Assembly: GCF_963678635.1 (NCBI RefSeq) | Contig: NC_087063.1 | Span: 23,754,701 to 23,814,700 of the forward strand | From: Symsagittifera roscoffensis | Lineage: Eukaryota; Xenacoelomorpha; Acoela; Convolutidae | DNA: 60,000 nucleotides | Direction of reading: 5' to 3' | Shown here: in pieces, positions 1 through 12,065 of the stretch | Numbering within the stretch: position 1 is the stretch's first letter | How the letters are laid out: each line of letters begins with the position of its first letter | The notes under the pieces: model-generated | What the model was told of the DNA's origin: nothing | What the model saw: the letters and a program-made list of their open reading frames with translations, nothing else | Databases searched by the model: none | Program-made: the position numbers and the translations under genes

Positions 1-98
1 GAGAGAAAACAAATCTCAAAAGCAGACTGCGGACAAGAAATCCAGTCTGTCAAACGGAACTAAAGGGGTCATTTTTCTCAGCAATGTGATAGATTTTG
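1..98 (+). CDS. Penultimate exon (5' partial) of an unrecognised gene
   Basis: Read from base 2, the window opens with 32 codons free of stops (begins RENKSQKQTADKK, ends FLSNVIDF), followed at 99-100 by a strong splice donor (TTTTG|GTGAGT). The exon leaves a single G. The acceptor at 10895-10896 begins its exon with AG and then an open frame, so joining makes GAG (Glu) and continues in frame. That phase match is why I assign both exons to one gene. The 5' part of the gene lies outside the window. I recognise no domain in this segment. Confidence 0.5.
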
Positions 99-359
99 GT
101 GAGTTTGTTTTGTAAACCCAGAAACGACTTAATTTTTTTGAAAAGGATGCATATTTGATGTCTTATGAAATGAGATACTCAATTTTGTGTGAAGTACAAA
201 CCATAGATCATAGATAATACCCAGCCCACAAAATTGTCCTGATGTTTTCTTTTTTTCATATTGATTTTTTCTAAAGATATTTTCTACAACCTTTTCAAAA
301 CCGCAAAAAAATTTCAGTTTTCTACCCCCCTCCCCTCTGGGAAAGAGTCAAAATTTGAA

Positions 360-1400
360 ATGAAGCAATAAAATTAAAATTGCACGGAAAACCTTTTTCA
401 TCCTGTAACCGTGTAAGCTAGCCTGAAAGATGATAGAAATTGGAGCAGTTTTTTCAGAAACTATTTTGTAGTTCCTTACATAAAAAGGCTGAAAAAGATT
501 TAAATTAACGATGCCTTAAAGCTCTAGGACATGTATTTATGCTACGAACGAAATTTCTATTAGAAAAAAGCACACCGAACGCGATAGATCTTCACTCTTC
601 TATAGGTGGCCGGAACAAAATAATTTGAAACAAAAAGTTCCTTTTTTGTTGTTCCGGGCGCTAAAGATTGGAAATTTTTTTAAATTTTTTCCTACGCAAA
701 AACCAGATAACACAAAAATTTATCAGAATAGAGAAAACAAATATCATTTTAAAGCCCTCTAACCGTGATTCGACCGACATTAGAAAAATGTAAAAACTTT
801 CTCGGTGCTGAGAAAAAACAGATTGAAACTGTCGCTTTTTAGTTTAATTTCGAGTGAGTAAAATTAGCAAAAAAAAACGTGAAAAAATTAGTATTAAATG
901 TCATAAAACTATTTTTTGAATTTTAAATTAGCTACTTTTTAAAATATAAAAACTTGAAAAAAAAACCTTTAAGAAGGATTGTTCGCTTAAGTAAATTGAA
1001 AAATGAAAGGCAAAAGCAGAATAGAACTCTGCAATGAAATTCTCCTTCAACCACTTTCTCGTGTGAGCTAAGTTGAAGAATGGAAGAAACTGTAGCAGTT
1101 TTCTCAGAATTTTTTTTGTAGTGTCTTACATGAAAAGGTTGGAAATGCTTTAATTTAACGAAGTTTTGAAGCTCTAGGACATGTCTTTATCCGACGAACG
1201 AAATTTCTCTTGGAATGAAACCCACCGCATGCAATAGTTCCTTTACTTTTTGATAGTTCCGCTAAGAGTTGACGAAAAAAATGACAAAGAAATTTCTAAA
1301 CTTTTCTTTTGTGTTGTTCCGACCTCTGAAAATACGGAAAAAATTTTGATTTTTCTCCCACGCAAAATAAAATACCTCAGATAATCATCAAAATTAAGAA
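360..1400. repeat. Two diverged copies of a dispersed repeat (about 360-800 and 985-1400)
   Basis: Both halves carry the same landmarks in order: a lead-in ending near GAAGCAATAAAA, AAGCTCTAGGACATGT, a stretch ending ACGAACGAAATTTCT, then GTTGTTCCG and CACGCAAAA or TACGCAAAA. A related fragment lies at about 12230-12430 (TTCCGACC, CACGCAAAATCAGC, AGTCGTGATTCGA). This is an old interspersed family; no coding potential was seen. Confidence 0.5.
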
Positions 1401-4199
1401 TGGGTACTGGATAGGAGCACAATTTTGTGTCTGTATGTTCTTGGATTCCAGAGACAAGTCTTTAAACATGTTAAAATTTTGTCGGAACGATCAAAGAGAA
1501 GGAAAGACCAAAAGAAGAACAAAGGGAGCGTCCTTGTTGCGGAATCCGCTTACAATGCACAAAATGCACAATTTGGCCTCGTAATGTGGAAAACATTTCA
1601 AAATTTAATGGCCAAATCTAAATATTGTTTCTTTTTTCTAGAAAAAAATGAAGTAGAAAAATGCATTCGCAAATAAATCATTTTTATAATTGAAATAAAA
1701 ATTTTGAACTCATAAAAAAAGAATCCTTTTCACCAGAATCCTTTTTTTGAATTTGCCATAATTTTGATATTTTTTATATCGGTTCAATCCTTATAATATA
1801 GAAAGAGGGAATTATAAGAAAAAAAACTTCAAAAATAAATCGACAGAATAAAGCCGAACGACCTCCAGCGCCGAAGTTCTACCGAGAAGTTTTGGCAACG
1901 AAAAACTACATACTGCCAATACAGTAACCAAGCTATTATCTCATCAGTGGGTATTGAACAGTTGGTATTGATTACCATTTGACCATTCTCTGATCAAATT
2001 TGTTTGCTCATCGAAAAGTAATTACTGACAAGCTTCTTTGAAGGATGAGTTTACCCTAAAATTATCCGTTTTGCATGCATGCTCAAATTGTAATTTTTTC
2101 TAAGAAAAAATTTTTTTATTAGCGAGTGATTTGACCTTTATCTCTGGAGGTTAATTTTTGAAGGTCTTTTGATCTGTAGAGGTTGAATTTTAGAGGCTAT
2201 TAAACATGGTACTATGTAGCCTTTGCTTTGATATAACCGAATCAGAACATTTTTTTAAGGGCAACCAAATTGATTTTCCGAGAGCTCTGAAATCACAAAA
2301 AAGGCGAAGAAGAGGTTTTAGGTAAAATTTAACACAAGGGTTTAAATTGAAAAATGCTTCAAAATGCTTTTTGGCCTGTTTTTGCAACATCAAACAAACT
2401 TCTGAGGTTTTTTGTAGAGTATGGGGAACTTTTTGTTGAGTATGTTGAGTATGGGTTTTTAATTTTAATATGAGCATCGTTCTGCGAAAAACAATTAAAA
2501 ATGAGGAGGTTCAAATTTCGATTAGGTCGTGAGTAAGGCAGAAAATAATGCAATTTAAATAAAAAAATTTGCCATAAGTTGATACAGATGTAATCCTTTA
2601 TAATCCAATGTAATGGATTTCAATGGGTCATAATAGATTTAAGTTTTTTAAAAAATGGATTAAAATTGGTTGCGTGGTTCCCATTGTTGTAAATACAATC
2701 TATTATAATCGACTTTTAAGCAGGGAACTTCGTATTAGATAAGATACTAGCATCTTCAATAATGCTAGTTTGTATTTTGAAGATCGATTTCACCAATTTC
2801 GTGCTTTGCTTGAAACAAAAAATTAACAAAACTTTATTATCTCAAACTATGTACTTTTGTGAATATTAAAAGCAGATTCCGCGATAAAACAGTTCTTTTT
2901 GATTTTTCTCGATTATTGTGTTTCCTTTGATTGTGCCAACAAAAATTTTAAAGACTTCTCTGGAAATTTTTAAAGACTTCTTATAAAGACTTCAAAAACT
3001 TTTACAGACCTGCACAAACCAAACTGTGCGCCTCTCATTGCACAGTTTGGCCTCCTAATGAAATATATTCATAAAATTCAAGAGTCACTCCATACGACTC
3101 GTTCAACACTATTTAGCCTATAGATAGGTAAATCTTTATGTTATGAAAATTGAAAAAAAAATTAATTGATTGTTTGATGTTTTCTGGTGTTAAGTTTTTA
3201 ACTTTTGTAAATTAACACTTTGTAAATAAACCTTTGTAAATTACAAGAAACAAGGGCTTAAAAAACAAAGTTTTTTAGTCGTACCAAAAAGCTGATCAAG
3301 GGGGTTTTAATGGATGAGTGACAAAAACTGAGCCCACGGATGAATTAAATTCAAAATAACTTCATAGATATATTTTTATAATTTTTCTTATCAAAACATA
3401 AAAATGAACCCGTAATATTTCAGTTGGAGGATATTATTCAAGGCAGAGACTCATTTGAAACTTATTTGAGCAGACCTGAGCAGAACGAAAAGTCAGTTTG
3501 AAAAAAATAATCATCTAAATTGGAACCGCATGAAGTGCAACAAGTCAATCAAATTACCCAACTTTTTCCGCTTTTTTGCATCAATAATTTGAAAAAACCA
3601 TTTTCGAAATTAATAATAATAAGGTGGCGTGTCAAATTGCCGATGGTCAGATTGCCAAAATAATTGAATATGTCATCTTGGCAGAAGTAATCACAGTAGA
3701 ACCTGCCCACCTCCATCCCCCCCCCATCACCGCCAATACTACGGTAGACCCCCGAAGTCATGTTTAAAACTGAAAATTAAATCTATAAAATATGCACCTC
3801 ATTTATATAGTGTTTCCCGGGTTAACCTCCAGAGACCAAAAATGCTTTAAATGCTAATCATACAATTCCATAAACTAAGTCTAAGAAAAATGCTACTCAT
3901 ACAATTTTCCTAATTTTTTGCAAAAATAGTGTGATCCATTTTAAAAGACATTTTTTGTTTTGGCATTAAAATTGGCGTGTCGTCACAAATAAAAAGGAAA
4001 CATTTTTTTAGCAAAAAAAAGCTAATCAAACAATTTTCATAAATGGAAACTGTTATGACAAGCACTTTTTGATGGCGACAACAACAGATTTGTAAAGTAG
4101 TATAATTGACTGCAATTTTTTTGTGTGCATAACGTAGTCCTGGATACACAAAAACGAGATTTTTTGATACACAAAAAGTGGATGCACTAAAACTGGCTT

Positions 4200-5300
4200 T
4201 TCTAGATAACTTTTTTCAAAAACGTTAAAGATGCCTATTTCTTTTTCAAGTTGAAAAAATTTGCATCTTTGAAAGCTTTTGTTAAAGCTTAGAAGTTTGC
4301 TAACTTCATTACGTTTTTTTGTAAGAAATCTGTATTCAGGTCGTTTTCAATGCATTGTACCAGCAAGACTCTAGCAAGACTCTAGCCCTTGGTGACTCTA
4401 GCGTTGAGCACCCAGGGTCTTTGTCACTTCTGTTCGGTTATGATCACAACCCGAAAAAATATGTATGTCCAATGAATCTATATATGTCACGAAATAGGCA
4501 AATTTTTTCAATCACTAATTTTTTTTAATGTAAAAACTTTCAAGCTATCTACATTTTTTTGGTATATAATTCTGAGTGAATTATTATCAATAATTCACAT
4601 GGCAAAAATAGCCCCAAGCAGTTAATCTGCTTGGTAACTGTACTTAAAATCTAAAATTTTTTAATCTAAAAAACCCTTAGTTAGCCTGTTTCTGACAAAT
4701 TACAAAAATTTAGGACAAACATCAGAAAATTTTTATAATTTTTAAATGAAAGAATTGCTTGCCAAGCAATTTCATAGTATGGAAAATTGATTATCACAAT
4801 TTCATATCATAACAAATTAGATTTTGCTATTTTCGTACAACTTTTATAATAAGAAGTAGGGCGAAAAAATGTATTTTTTCACTCCAGGTTGACAAAAAAA
4901 GTGTTTATAAAGTTTCATTGTATAAGAAAAAAGCTTATTTTGCTATTTTCCTGCTATTTTTTTAGTCTATGAAATGATAAGCTTTTTTGCTCACAATAAT
5001 TACTTTTTTCGTTTCTCTGGATAAATTTTTTCAAAACCAATTAAAACCTTTTTTGTATGGTATGTTTATGTATGCCTTGATCAATTCCTGGTTTATTAAA
5101 AATTTAAATATAAAAATGATCATCTTTGAAAAAGTTTAAAGGTTTGACATTTTCAATATCCTTTTGTGTATTACGTCTATAATCAGACCGTTTCCAATGC
5201 ATTGTACATTCAAGACGGTCAAACTTTTGGTGAGTCTAGATTTGAGTAACTCAGGGTCTTTGTCACTTGTGAGTTGCGTTCGATTACGAACTCAATCAAA
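4200..5300. repeat. Dispersed repeat pair (about 4200-4440 and 5050-5300)
   Basis: Both copies share CAATGCATTGTAC, CAAGAC, TTGGTGA.TCTAG, and CAGGGTCTTTGTCACTT followed by a GTTCGATTA- or GTTCGGTTA-like segment. They are in the same orientation about 880 bases apart. Function unknown; probably decayed non-coding transposon remnants. Confidence 0.5.
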
Positions 5301-7129
5301 ACATTTTAGACGAAAATAAACTAGCTATGCACAGGCAATTTTTTGGTTCATGAAAAATGCTAGTCATACAAACTCCAGGTATGAAAAATCATTACTCGTA
5401 GACTTTTCAAGCAACTTTTTAAGCAGTATATGTCGGCGCTGAAGGTGCCGTTAGAAAGCTTTTAGGGTCCGTCAGCCAAAATGAGTATCTCAAAACAGTA
5501 AATTGGGGGACCCTTTTGGTCGTCAAGGGGTCGAATCCCTGAGAAAAGGGCAAACGCTAATTATTGATAAAAACCACTTCAAAGTGTTTCTGACGAGAAG
5601 ATGCGTTTTTTGCCAAGTTAAAAAGGTCAGACACAACTTTTTTCTCAGAATATTTTTAATTTGAAGAGAGTCTTTTAGGCAATTAAAAAGCTTTTACAGG
5701 AATTATCTTCAAAGTAAATTGGTCATATATGCGACAAGTGGGGGCCGAATCAGACCACTATGTTCAGATTAAAACCTCTTCAGAAACCACGTCACGACTG
5801 AAGAAGATCTCAAAACAAAGCCACACTAGAATCGACGAAAATTTTTTTAGGGCAGCTAATGTTGCATGAAAAATTCATTCAAATTCGAGCATACGGAACA
5901 ATAAGTTTGATGAACAAGTATGATGGACCGGTGACGTAGTACGATGTATGCATAACACAACGTATGCTTTTTGCAAAACTAAAAACCAAAAATTAGTGAG
6001 CTTGAACGACAAAACTATCTTCAATCATAAATTCTCGATTCACAATAACTATCTTGGTTTTGGAGAGCGCAAATAATTAAACAGAAAGGCATATGAATCA
6101 CTTCCTAATTGACATCCTATTAAAATGATACAAATCGCTTAATCCGTTTTGTATTTACTACCGTAGGGTAATCTTCGGTTGAAAAATATTTACTTAAGAA
6201 ATTTATACATTTTTTCTATTTATCTATTTTTTTACTCAAAGACTTTTTTCAGACTTGAGGGACAGTCAGAAAATTCACGGTTTTGCCCCAGTATACGATC
6301 AGTATTCTTTGCTTATGTTTACTTTTAGGATAGTTAATAGCAGGCGCGAATCTAGGAATTTCTCGAGGCGGTGCAGATTTTCAAGACTTTTTTAAAATGA
6401 TCTATCAAAAATTTCACGAAGTATACGTTATGACACATTGAAAACAATAATCGTATTGCGCTTGGATAGCCAGTTGCTGTTTAAGTAGCACAGAAATTAC
6501 GACCATTAGAAAAAAGTTTATATTTTTCTCTTCAAAATGAGTCGTTTTTTGTTCGGGGTATCATGAGAGAAAATGAAAGTCCAGAACTTCGATAGTAATA
6601 GTAACTTAAGTACATTTGACAACATGATTCCTCGTAGAGCACTAAAAACTTTCGAAAAAAGTTAAAATTTCAAACCGGTTTTCATCAACACTGAGAACAT
6701 ATTTTGAAAATCACAACTGAAAGAACATTAGTGTGATGTTTCATTCAACCCACTCCACTGATCATGCGGTACCTAATTTAGCGACGGAAACAGAAAAATA
6801 AACAAAAAACTCAACTGAAGACAAAATTCCTCCACATTTTTAATGGTAAGACAACAAAAATCGCCGGTTGCTATGCAGGTAGCTTTGAATGTTTTGACCA
6901 CATGTACGTAAAAAAAGTACAAAGAGAAAATTTTTCTTTCAAAAATAGGGTCGTTTTTGCATGTTGTGATAAAAAAACTATATAAGAAACCATGATCTTC
7001 TTAAATGATTCAGTTCATGTGCAACTTTCTAATAGATTTAAATGGCATGACACGGAGCCGGAATGCCATTTAGCCGAAAAAAATATTGATCAAGGAGAGC
7101 GTACGTTTTTTTGTTACGTAATAATTAAG

Positions 7130-7560
7130 GGTGGGTTTTTTTTTCTTCAGACAAATTTCGACTTTTTAACTAGCCATTTTTGACAAAAATTTTTCTATAT
7201 CATTCGAAAAGCATTGTTGTCCTCAGCCTAAATTTGAAAAAATGTTTCACCTGTGATCATTTTTTGTAAAAATACGGGGGTTTAAAGATTGTCATTTTGG
7301 CCGATTTGGGACAATCGACGGACGATATATTTCGCGCTATTAACGCGTAAGGGGAGAAATATTCAATCTAAGAAATCGTTCCAAATCGGTTGAAGGAAGC
7401 TTATTTGCCATATATGGCGTGTGGGGTGATGATTTTCAAAAAAATCTCAATTTTCAGTTTTTTTATTTAGTTTTTACATTTAGTTTTTTTCATGTTTTTT
7501 TTTGCTCCATAGATTTTAAAAGGCAGTCGGAACATTCAGGGTTTCGTCCTGATACGAGCA
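7130..7560 (-). repeat. Stem-loop interspersed repeat, copy 1 (reverse orientation)
   Basis: The reverse complement of this stretch matches 14505-14975 and 57985-58660 landmark by landmark: a hairpin head (7536-7552), CCCCACACGCCATA, TCCTTCAACC.ATTTGGAAC, CGCGTTAAT, TTGTCCCAAAT, and GTCTGAAGAAAAAAAA at the far end. It is non-coding on both strands. Confidence 0.6.
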
Positions 7561-8769
7561 GTCTTGTTGACATTTACAGGCCGGGTTGGAGTTAGTTATT
7601 TTTTCGCGTGACCAGGAGTGTTCGGTTCGAGGCATTAAAAGTCGGGGCGTTCCTGGTAACTAGTTACGTTACGACCATTGTTAGCTTCAAGTCATTTTTT
7701 TGCTCAATTTTTAACTAGCTGGAAAGTTTAAACGTAGTTTTTTGTTTATACAATAATGCGGTTTTGCACGTAGACGCTGATTTATATTCCGGTAAGTTTG
7801 ACTTTTAGATCAAAAAAATGGAGACAATCTTGTTAAAATTTCGATTGATTGAAAAACTAGTTTAAGCAGATAGCTCATGCTATTAGGCACACATGATAAT
7901 CATAGCGCTCTCATTTTTTTTATAGATTCCAAAAGCAAATACAAGTTTTTTTGCTTTCTCTTACTAATGAATTAGTTTTACAGCTTAATATTTTAATTAC
8001 TCGTACAAAGTTGTCTGGTAAATGATTTTCAGCACTCCTAAAAATTTTTGGCATTATTATGTTTTTGTAATCGCGCACTGAACCGACGTCATCGGCGAAG
8101 CGCTATGTTTTTGTAATATTAGAAATGAATAAGAAAATATAGCAAAACCTTAAGCAAAATTGATCGCTTTGATTCTCTCATGTACACCCAGTTTAATTTA
8201 TGAGGAACTAGCAAATCGCTGATGCTCTCAAGCTGTTTTTAGAAACCATTAATCATCCAAAATTAGGTTCAAATTTGCTTAGCGGTGACTTACCACTTAA
8301 AACTACTAGCAAGTCCATGGACTCGATTAATTTTTTTCCGCTAACTAGTGCATCAGCGCTAATTGTTTGCTGGTTGGTTGGTGAATTCCCATAGGTCCCA
8401 ACATTCATAGCTTCTAAAAGAAAAATTCAGTCGAAAAAGTCCCAAAATTTATCTTCTTGAATTCTGATTGGTTGAAATTTGATTCGACGAATTTATGGAT
8501 TTACTGTTCAAGCAGCATAAACTCAAACTGCAGAATAGTGACCACCGCAGCCGCGCCAACGTGTTGCGATTGTTCCAACAGAGGGTAGGACACTATACGA
8601 AATTTAGAGCCGGTTATCGCCGCGAAGCGACCTTAAACCAAGACTCGGCTAATTTAGTCTTTTAACCAGTTGAAAAGATTTGGGGCTTATGCGGCTGCTT
8701 TTTTATTTTGAAACATATGGGACTAATTTTTAATTTTGGGCTCTATGAATACGCATTGTTTGGTTGATC

Positions 8770-8875
8770 AAAAGTCATTTTCGGGTCTTTTCGGGTTTAC
8801 CCCACCCCCTTTTAAATAGATAAATTGGGCAATTCAAATTTTGATGTTGAAATTGAAAGCGCGAAAGCCAGTGAA
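8770..8875 (+). repeat. Partial copy of the foldback arm found at 9340
   Basis: CATTTTCGGGTCTTTT, a C-rich run, AAATAGATAAATTGGGCAATT and GAAATTGAAAGCGCGAAA match the left arm of the 9340-9681 foldback. It is a solo arm or half-element lying immediately upstream of the hAT MITE target sequence. Confidence 0.55.
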
Positions 8876-8904
8876 CTCGATTAATTTTTTGCGCTAACTA
8901 TTGC

Positions 8905-9312
8905 ATCAGGGCCAGAGTTGGAACCGGGCTCAATTTTAGAATCAGCAACCCGACCGGGCCGGGCTCAGGCCTGTTTTTCAAAGAAAAATCACATCTTTAA
9001 CCATTCAAGCTTCAAACGCCCAGAGGGAGCGTGACTACTGCAGAGCTGGGCAAATCCGTACAGCAAAGCTTGCCCTCCCTTCTGCGCCAAAAAACAGCCA
9101 TATCGAACTGCTATGATCAGTTGCGCTATGATCGTAATGGACTCCCTAAGTTGTGATTTTTTAAAAGTTTATATTTGAATTTCAATTTATTTTTCAATTG
9201 GAAATTTTTGTTTTTCAACCGGGCCTGACCGGACCGGGCCCGGGCTTGAAGCAACTGGGCCGGACCAAGCTCAGGCCTCAAATTCAGGCCCAGTTCTAAC
9301 TCTGATCAGCGC
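8905..9312. mobile_element. hAT-like MITE with 8-bp target duplication
   Basis: The element runs 8913-9304. It begins CAGAGTTGGAACCGGGC and, in reverse complement, ends CAGAGTTAGAACTGGGC, giving 17-base terminal inverted repeats with two mismatches. It is flanked by ATCAGGGC (8905-8912) and ATCAGCGC (9305-9312), an 8-base duplication with one mismatch. TIRs starting CAG.G and 8-bp duplications are typical of hAT transposons. A related sequence at about 8325-8370 has the same flanks with a single ATCAGCGC and no insert, which serves as an empty site. The inside is notably GC-rich (repeated CCGGGC motifs) and encodes no transposase, so it is non-autonomous. Confidence 0.8.
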
Positions 9313-9339
9313 TAATTGCTGGCTGATTGGTAAGTCAAA

Positions 9340-9681
9340 AATCATTTTTGGGTCTTTTCTGTTTTACCCCCCTCCCCCTTAAATGAATAAATTTGGCAAT
9401 TCAAATTTCGAGTTGAAATTGAAAGCGCGAAAACGAGCGAAACAAACAATAAAATACCACCCGCGTGCAATCAGCAGCTGTTCGATTACGAAACCTATCA
9501 ATAAATTTGCCATATACTTTTGTTTCCTAATCGAGCAGCTGCTAGTTTCACGCGAGTGGCTTTTAATTGCTTGTTTTACTCGCTTTCGTGTTTTCAATTT
9601 CATCTCGAAATTTTAATAGCCAAATATATCCATTTAAGAGGGGGGAGGTGGGGGTTCAACCGAAAAGACCCTCATTTTCTG
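9340..9681. mobile_element. Foldback (long inverted repeat) element
   Basis: The left arm (about 9340-9494) and right arm (about 9510-9681) are inverted copies of each other: GGGTCTTTTC, a C-rich run, TTAAATG, ATTTGGC, GAAATTGAAA, GCAGCTG and TCGATTA appear in mirrored order. The centre is about 15 bases near 9500. The symmetry produces two similar ORFs on opposite strands, which are a by-product of the palindrome. A single related arm lies at 8770-8875. No TIR-encoded transposase was seen. Confidence 0.75.
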
Positions 9682-10896
9682 CAAAACTGCTCAAAAAGTA
9701 CAAAAATATTTTTCCCGAGGGAACTGTCGACTATCTCTCAACTTAAGACATCAGAAATACTGAAATTTTTTTAAAGTGACACATTGAAAGTTTCAATATT
9801 TTTTTGAGGCTGAGCAGTTGCTTGAATATTGCTTGAAATTTTGAAATATCCATCCTGTATTGTTTTTAAGCCGTTACGTATTGGGTAAACTAGGTGTAGA
9901 TTGCAATGAGGGTGGCGTACGAAGGAGACGAAAGTGGTCTCAGTGTAACAAAAAATGCTCTTAACTAATTAAAGCTTGATTACAAACGGCTTTCTTAAGG
10001 TTTTAAAAAATTTGCTTTTTTTGGAAAAACGCGTATCATACAATTTTTATGCAAGGAAAATGTATGGTAAACATTTTTTTTCCAAAAAAACTTAGTTATG
10101 ATTGGTTAGCATAGACGCAGAAATTAGTACAAATCATTTTCCAATGATTTTTTTGAAATTGTATGAAAATTGTATGAGTAGCATTTTTCCATACATTCGG
10201 TGTATGAAATTGTATGATAACCGATTTCGGTGTATGGAAGTCAACCCAGGGTGGTTATTAGTAGTTTTTTAATTCGGGTTCACATTAGTGCGTATATGAT
10301 GACTCAATCTTTTATAGTCGAGTTATCTTTAATTTAAACAAGTGGGGACACTAATAAACTTCAACAAATTCAATAAAAGTAGCGCGAGTTTTTTTATACA
10401 ATGGGTTCTGTATTGCAATGAAATTGGGTCTTATTTGCTAACGGCCGGAAATCAATATATTTATAATTTGAGCTGAAAATACTGCGTTCGAATTTGATTG
10501 GTTTTTTTTGTAAATCAAAATCAAGCTTAATGATCAGTTGTTTCAATTAACGTTTTCAGCAAAAACTATTAGCTGAAATTACAGAAATTGTAGAACTTTC
10601 TCAATTAATCAAATTTTTTTCATAATTTTTGTGAAACTTTCCCAGACAAGGAAAATTCAGTTAAATAGCGTTGAATGGAACAAAGTTTTCATATTTTTGG
10701 TCGTCTCGACTGCTAATTTTATCTGCTTGAAGTTTTGAAATGTCGGACCATGTTGGTTGAATTTGATTGGCACAAAAAAGTACTGACTATGGTGCTTTTT
10801 AGTGCATGAGACCCGTGAAATCATTATAAGCTTTTTTCTAACATCCGAGTTTCTTTGTCTCTAAAAATTTTGTAAACGTTGCTATTTTTGTTTCAG

Positions 10897-11708
10897 AGCA
10901 ACTAACACCAGCTCTGCTGGGCGAAGCACTGGAAGCCATCAACTCAAATAACAAAGCGGCACTCGCCACTGCGAACGGATCGGCTAAGCGAATGTCTAGC
11001 GGCCAAATCAGCCCACCTCCTGTGAAAACTCCAGCTGAAATTGTGGGCAAAGTGCCGAAAATTCCTCTGGTGATCACGGAGCCTACTCCAAGTCCATCAG
11101 TCGAAGATCAAAACAAGGAAACAGAAGATAATGCTGCCGCCTGTAACATCAAAACAGATAACTTTGTTACTACGAGTGACAAAAAAGCGCTACTCACAAT
11201 TCCCGAAAAAACAGCTCCCGAAGTCATTAAACCTTTAACAAAACTTGTCAAAAAATCTTCATTGAATTTCCGGTCAGAAGTGAAGCCAAACCAAGTGCTG
11301 AAATTCAGTCAAACTGTCAGAGGCCCAGACAAGAAAGAAGATAAACCAAAACATCACTTAGTTATAGAAAGAATCGACGAAAGACGCGGTAGCAATGGTT
11401 TCGTTAACGCGGCGTTTCTGTCTGATGAGCAGTCGGGGTTGATTTTCGAAAGAATAAGAAGCTACAGTCAATCCGATTCTACCGTGAAAGTTGTCCCAGA
11501 TAGCCGAAATGAGATCGAACTGACATCTTTGGACCAAAAAAGCTCAACTCTACCGCCAAACAAAATCAAAGTCACCGAAATGAAGAATGAAAATGAAAAC
11601 TCGGAAATCAATGGCTCCGCTATTTCGCATGTCAAAAATTTGCCCCGTCTCAAGGATGAAAATTCAAACTATTCTCACACCGTAATGAATGGAGTAGTCA
11701 TTACTTAA
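10897..11708 (+). CDS. Terminal exon of an unrecognised, probably disordered protein
   Basis: The exon begins after TTTTTGTTTCAG and is open to TAA at 11706-11708: 269 codons plus the Glu completed from the exon at 1-98, giving at least 302 visible residues. The first ~30 residues (QLTPALLGEALEAINSNNK) look like a short helical conserved element. The rest is hydrophilic and rich in Ser, Thr, Pro, Lys and Glu (for example ISPPPVKTPAEIVGK and PTPSPSVEDQNKE), with no transmembrane segment or known domain, so it is likely an intrinsically disordered C-terminal tail. Base composition is clearly less AT-rich than the surroundings, as expected for real coding sequence. The ATG at 10992 is probably internal, because the frame is open back to the splice site. 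I do not recognise the family. Confidence 0.7.
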
Positions 11709-11857
11709 TTCGTTTTCTGTTTATTTTGTTTATAAATATTTTTTCAAAAAAATGGACCAATTAATGAAATCTAAAGAATTTGAAAAATTTATCAAAAAAT
11801 TAGCGCTTTTATTGTAATATCAAATTTATTTAATTGCATCTGATAATATTGGCATAG

Positions 11858-11863
11858 AATAAA
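11858..11863 (+). promoter_or_regulatory. Polyadenylation signal AATAAA
   Basis: A canonical AATAAA lies about 150 bases after the stop codon at 11708, at a plausible distance for 3' end formation of the gene whose last exon is 10897-11708. Confidence 0.5.
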
Positions 11864-12017
11864 ACTGAATGTTTTCTTTCATTTTTTAAGAAATTTTGAG
11901 GTAAATATATCTAAAATACTTTCTCTTGAGCGCATCAACAGGTCGATGTTTTTTTTAGATTCCTTCCTTGCTATCGCAAATCAATCTGACAGGCAGTTGA
12001 AAGTGAATACAAACATA

Positions 12018-12065
12018 GATAAGACTGCTCGTATGAGGGCGAAGCCCTGATTGTTCTGATTGCCC
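12018..12065 (+). repeat. Stem-loop head of the interspersed repeat (solo)
   Basis: AAGACTGCTCG, then a near-perfect hairpin at 12034-12050 (GAGGGC GAA GCCCT), then TGTTCTGATTGCCC. It matches the heads at 14522, 58002 and 58237. Only the head is preserved here. Confidence 0.6.

Larger units (their letters stand above)
99..10896 (+). other. 10.8 kb intron (inferred), repeat-filled, no gene seen
   Basis: Bounded by the donor at 99-100 and the acceptor TTTTTGTTTCAG ending at 10896. It is AT-rich with many homopolymer tracts. It holds degenerate dispersed repeats (for example 360-800 against 985-1400, and 4200-4440 against 5050-5300), a stem-loop repeat (7130-7560), a hAT-like MITE (8905-9312) and a foldback (9340-9681). 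Short ORFs inside it look random. Confidence is limited because only the phase match links the two flanking exons. Confidence 0.45.

Noticed and set aside
9379-9616. Two similar ~75-residue ORFs on opposite strands
   Set aside because: They mirror each other because the DNA is a palindrome; not evidence of coding.
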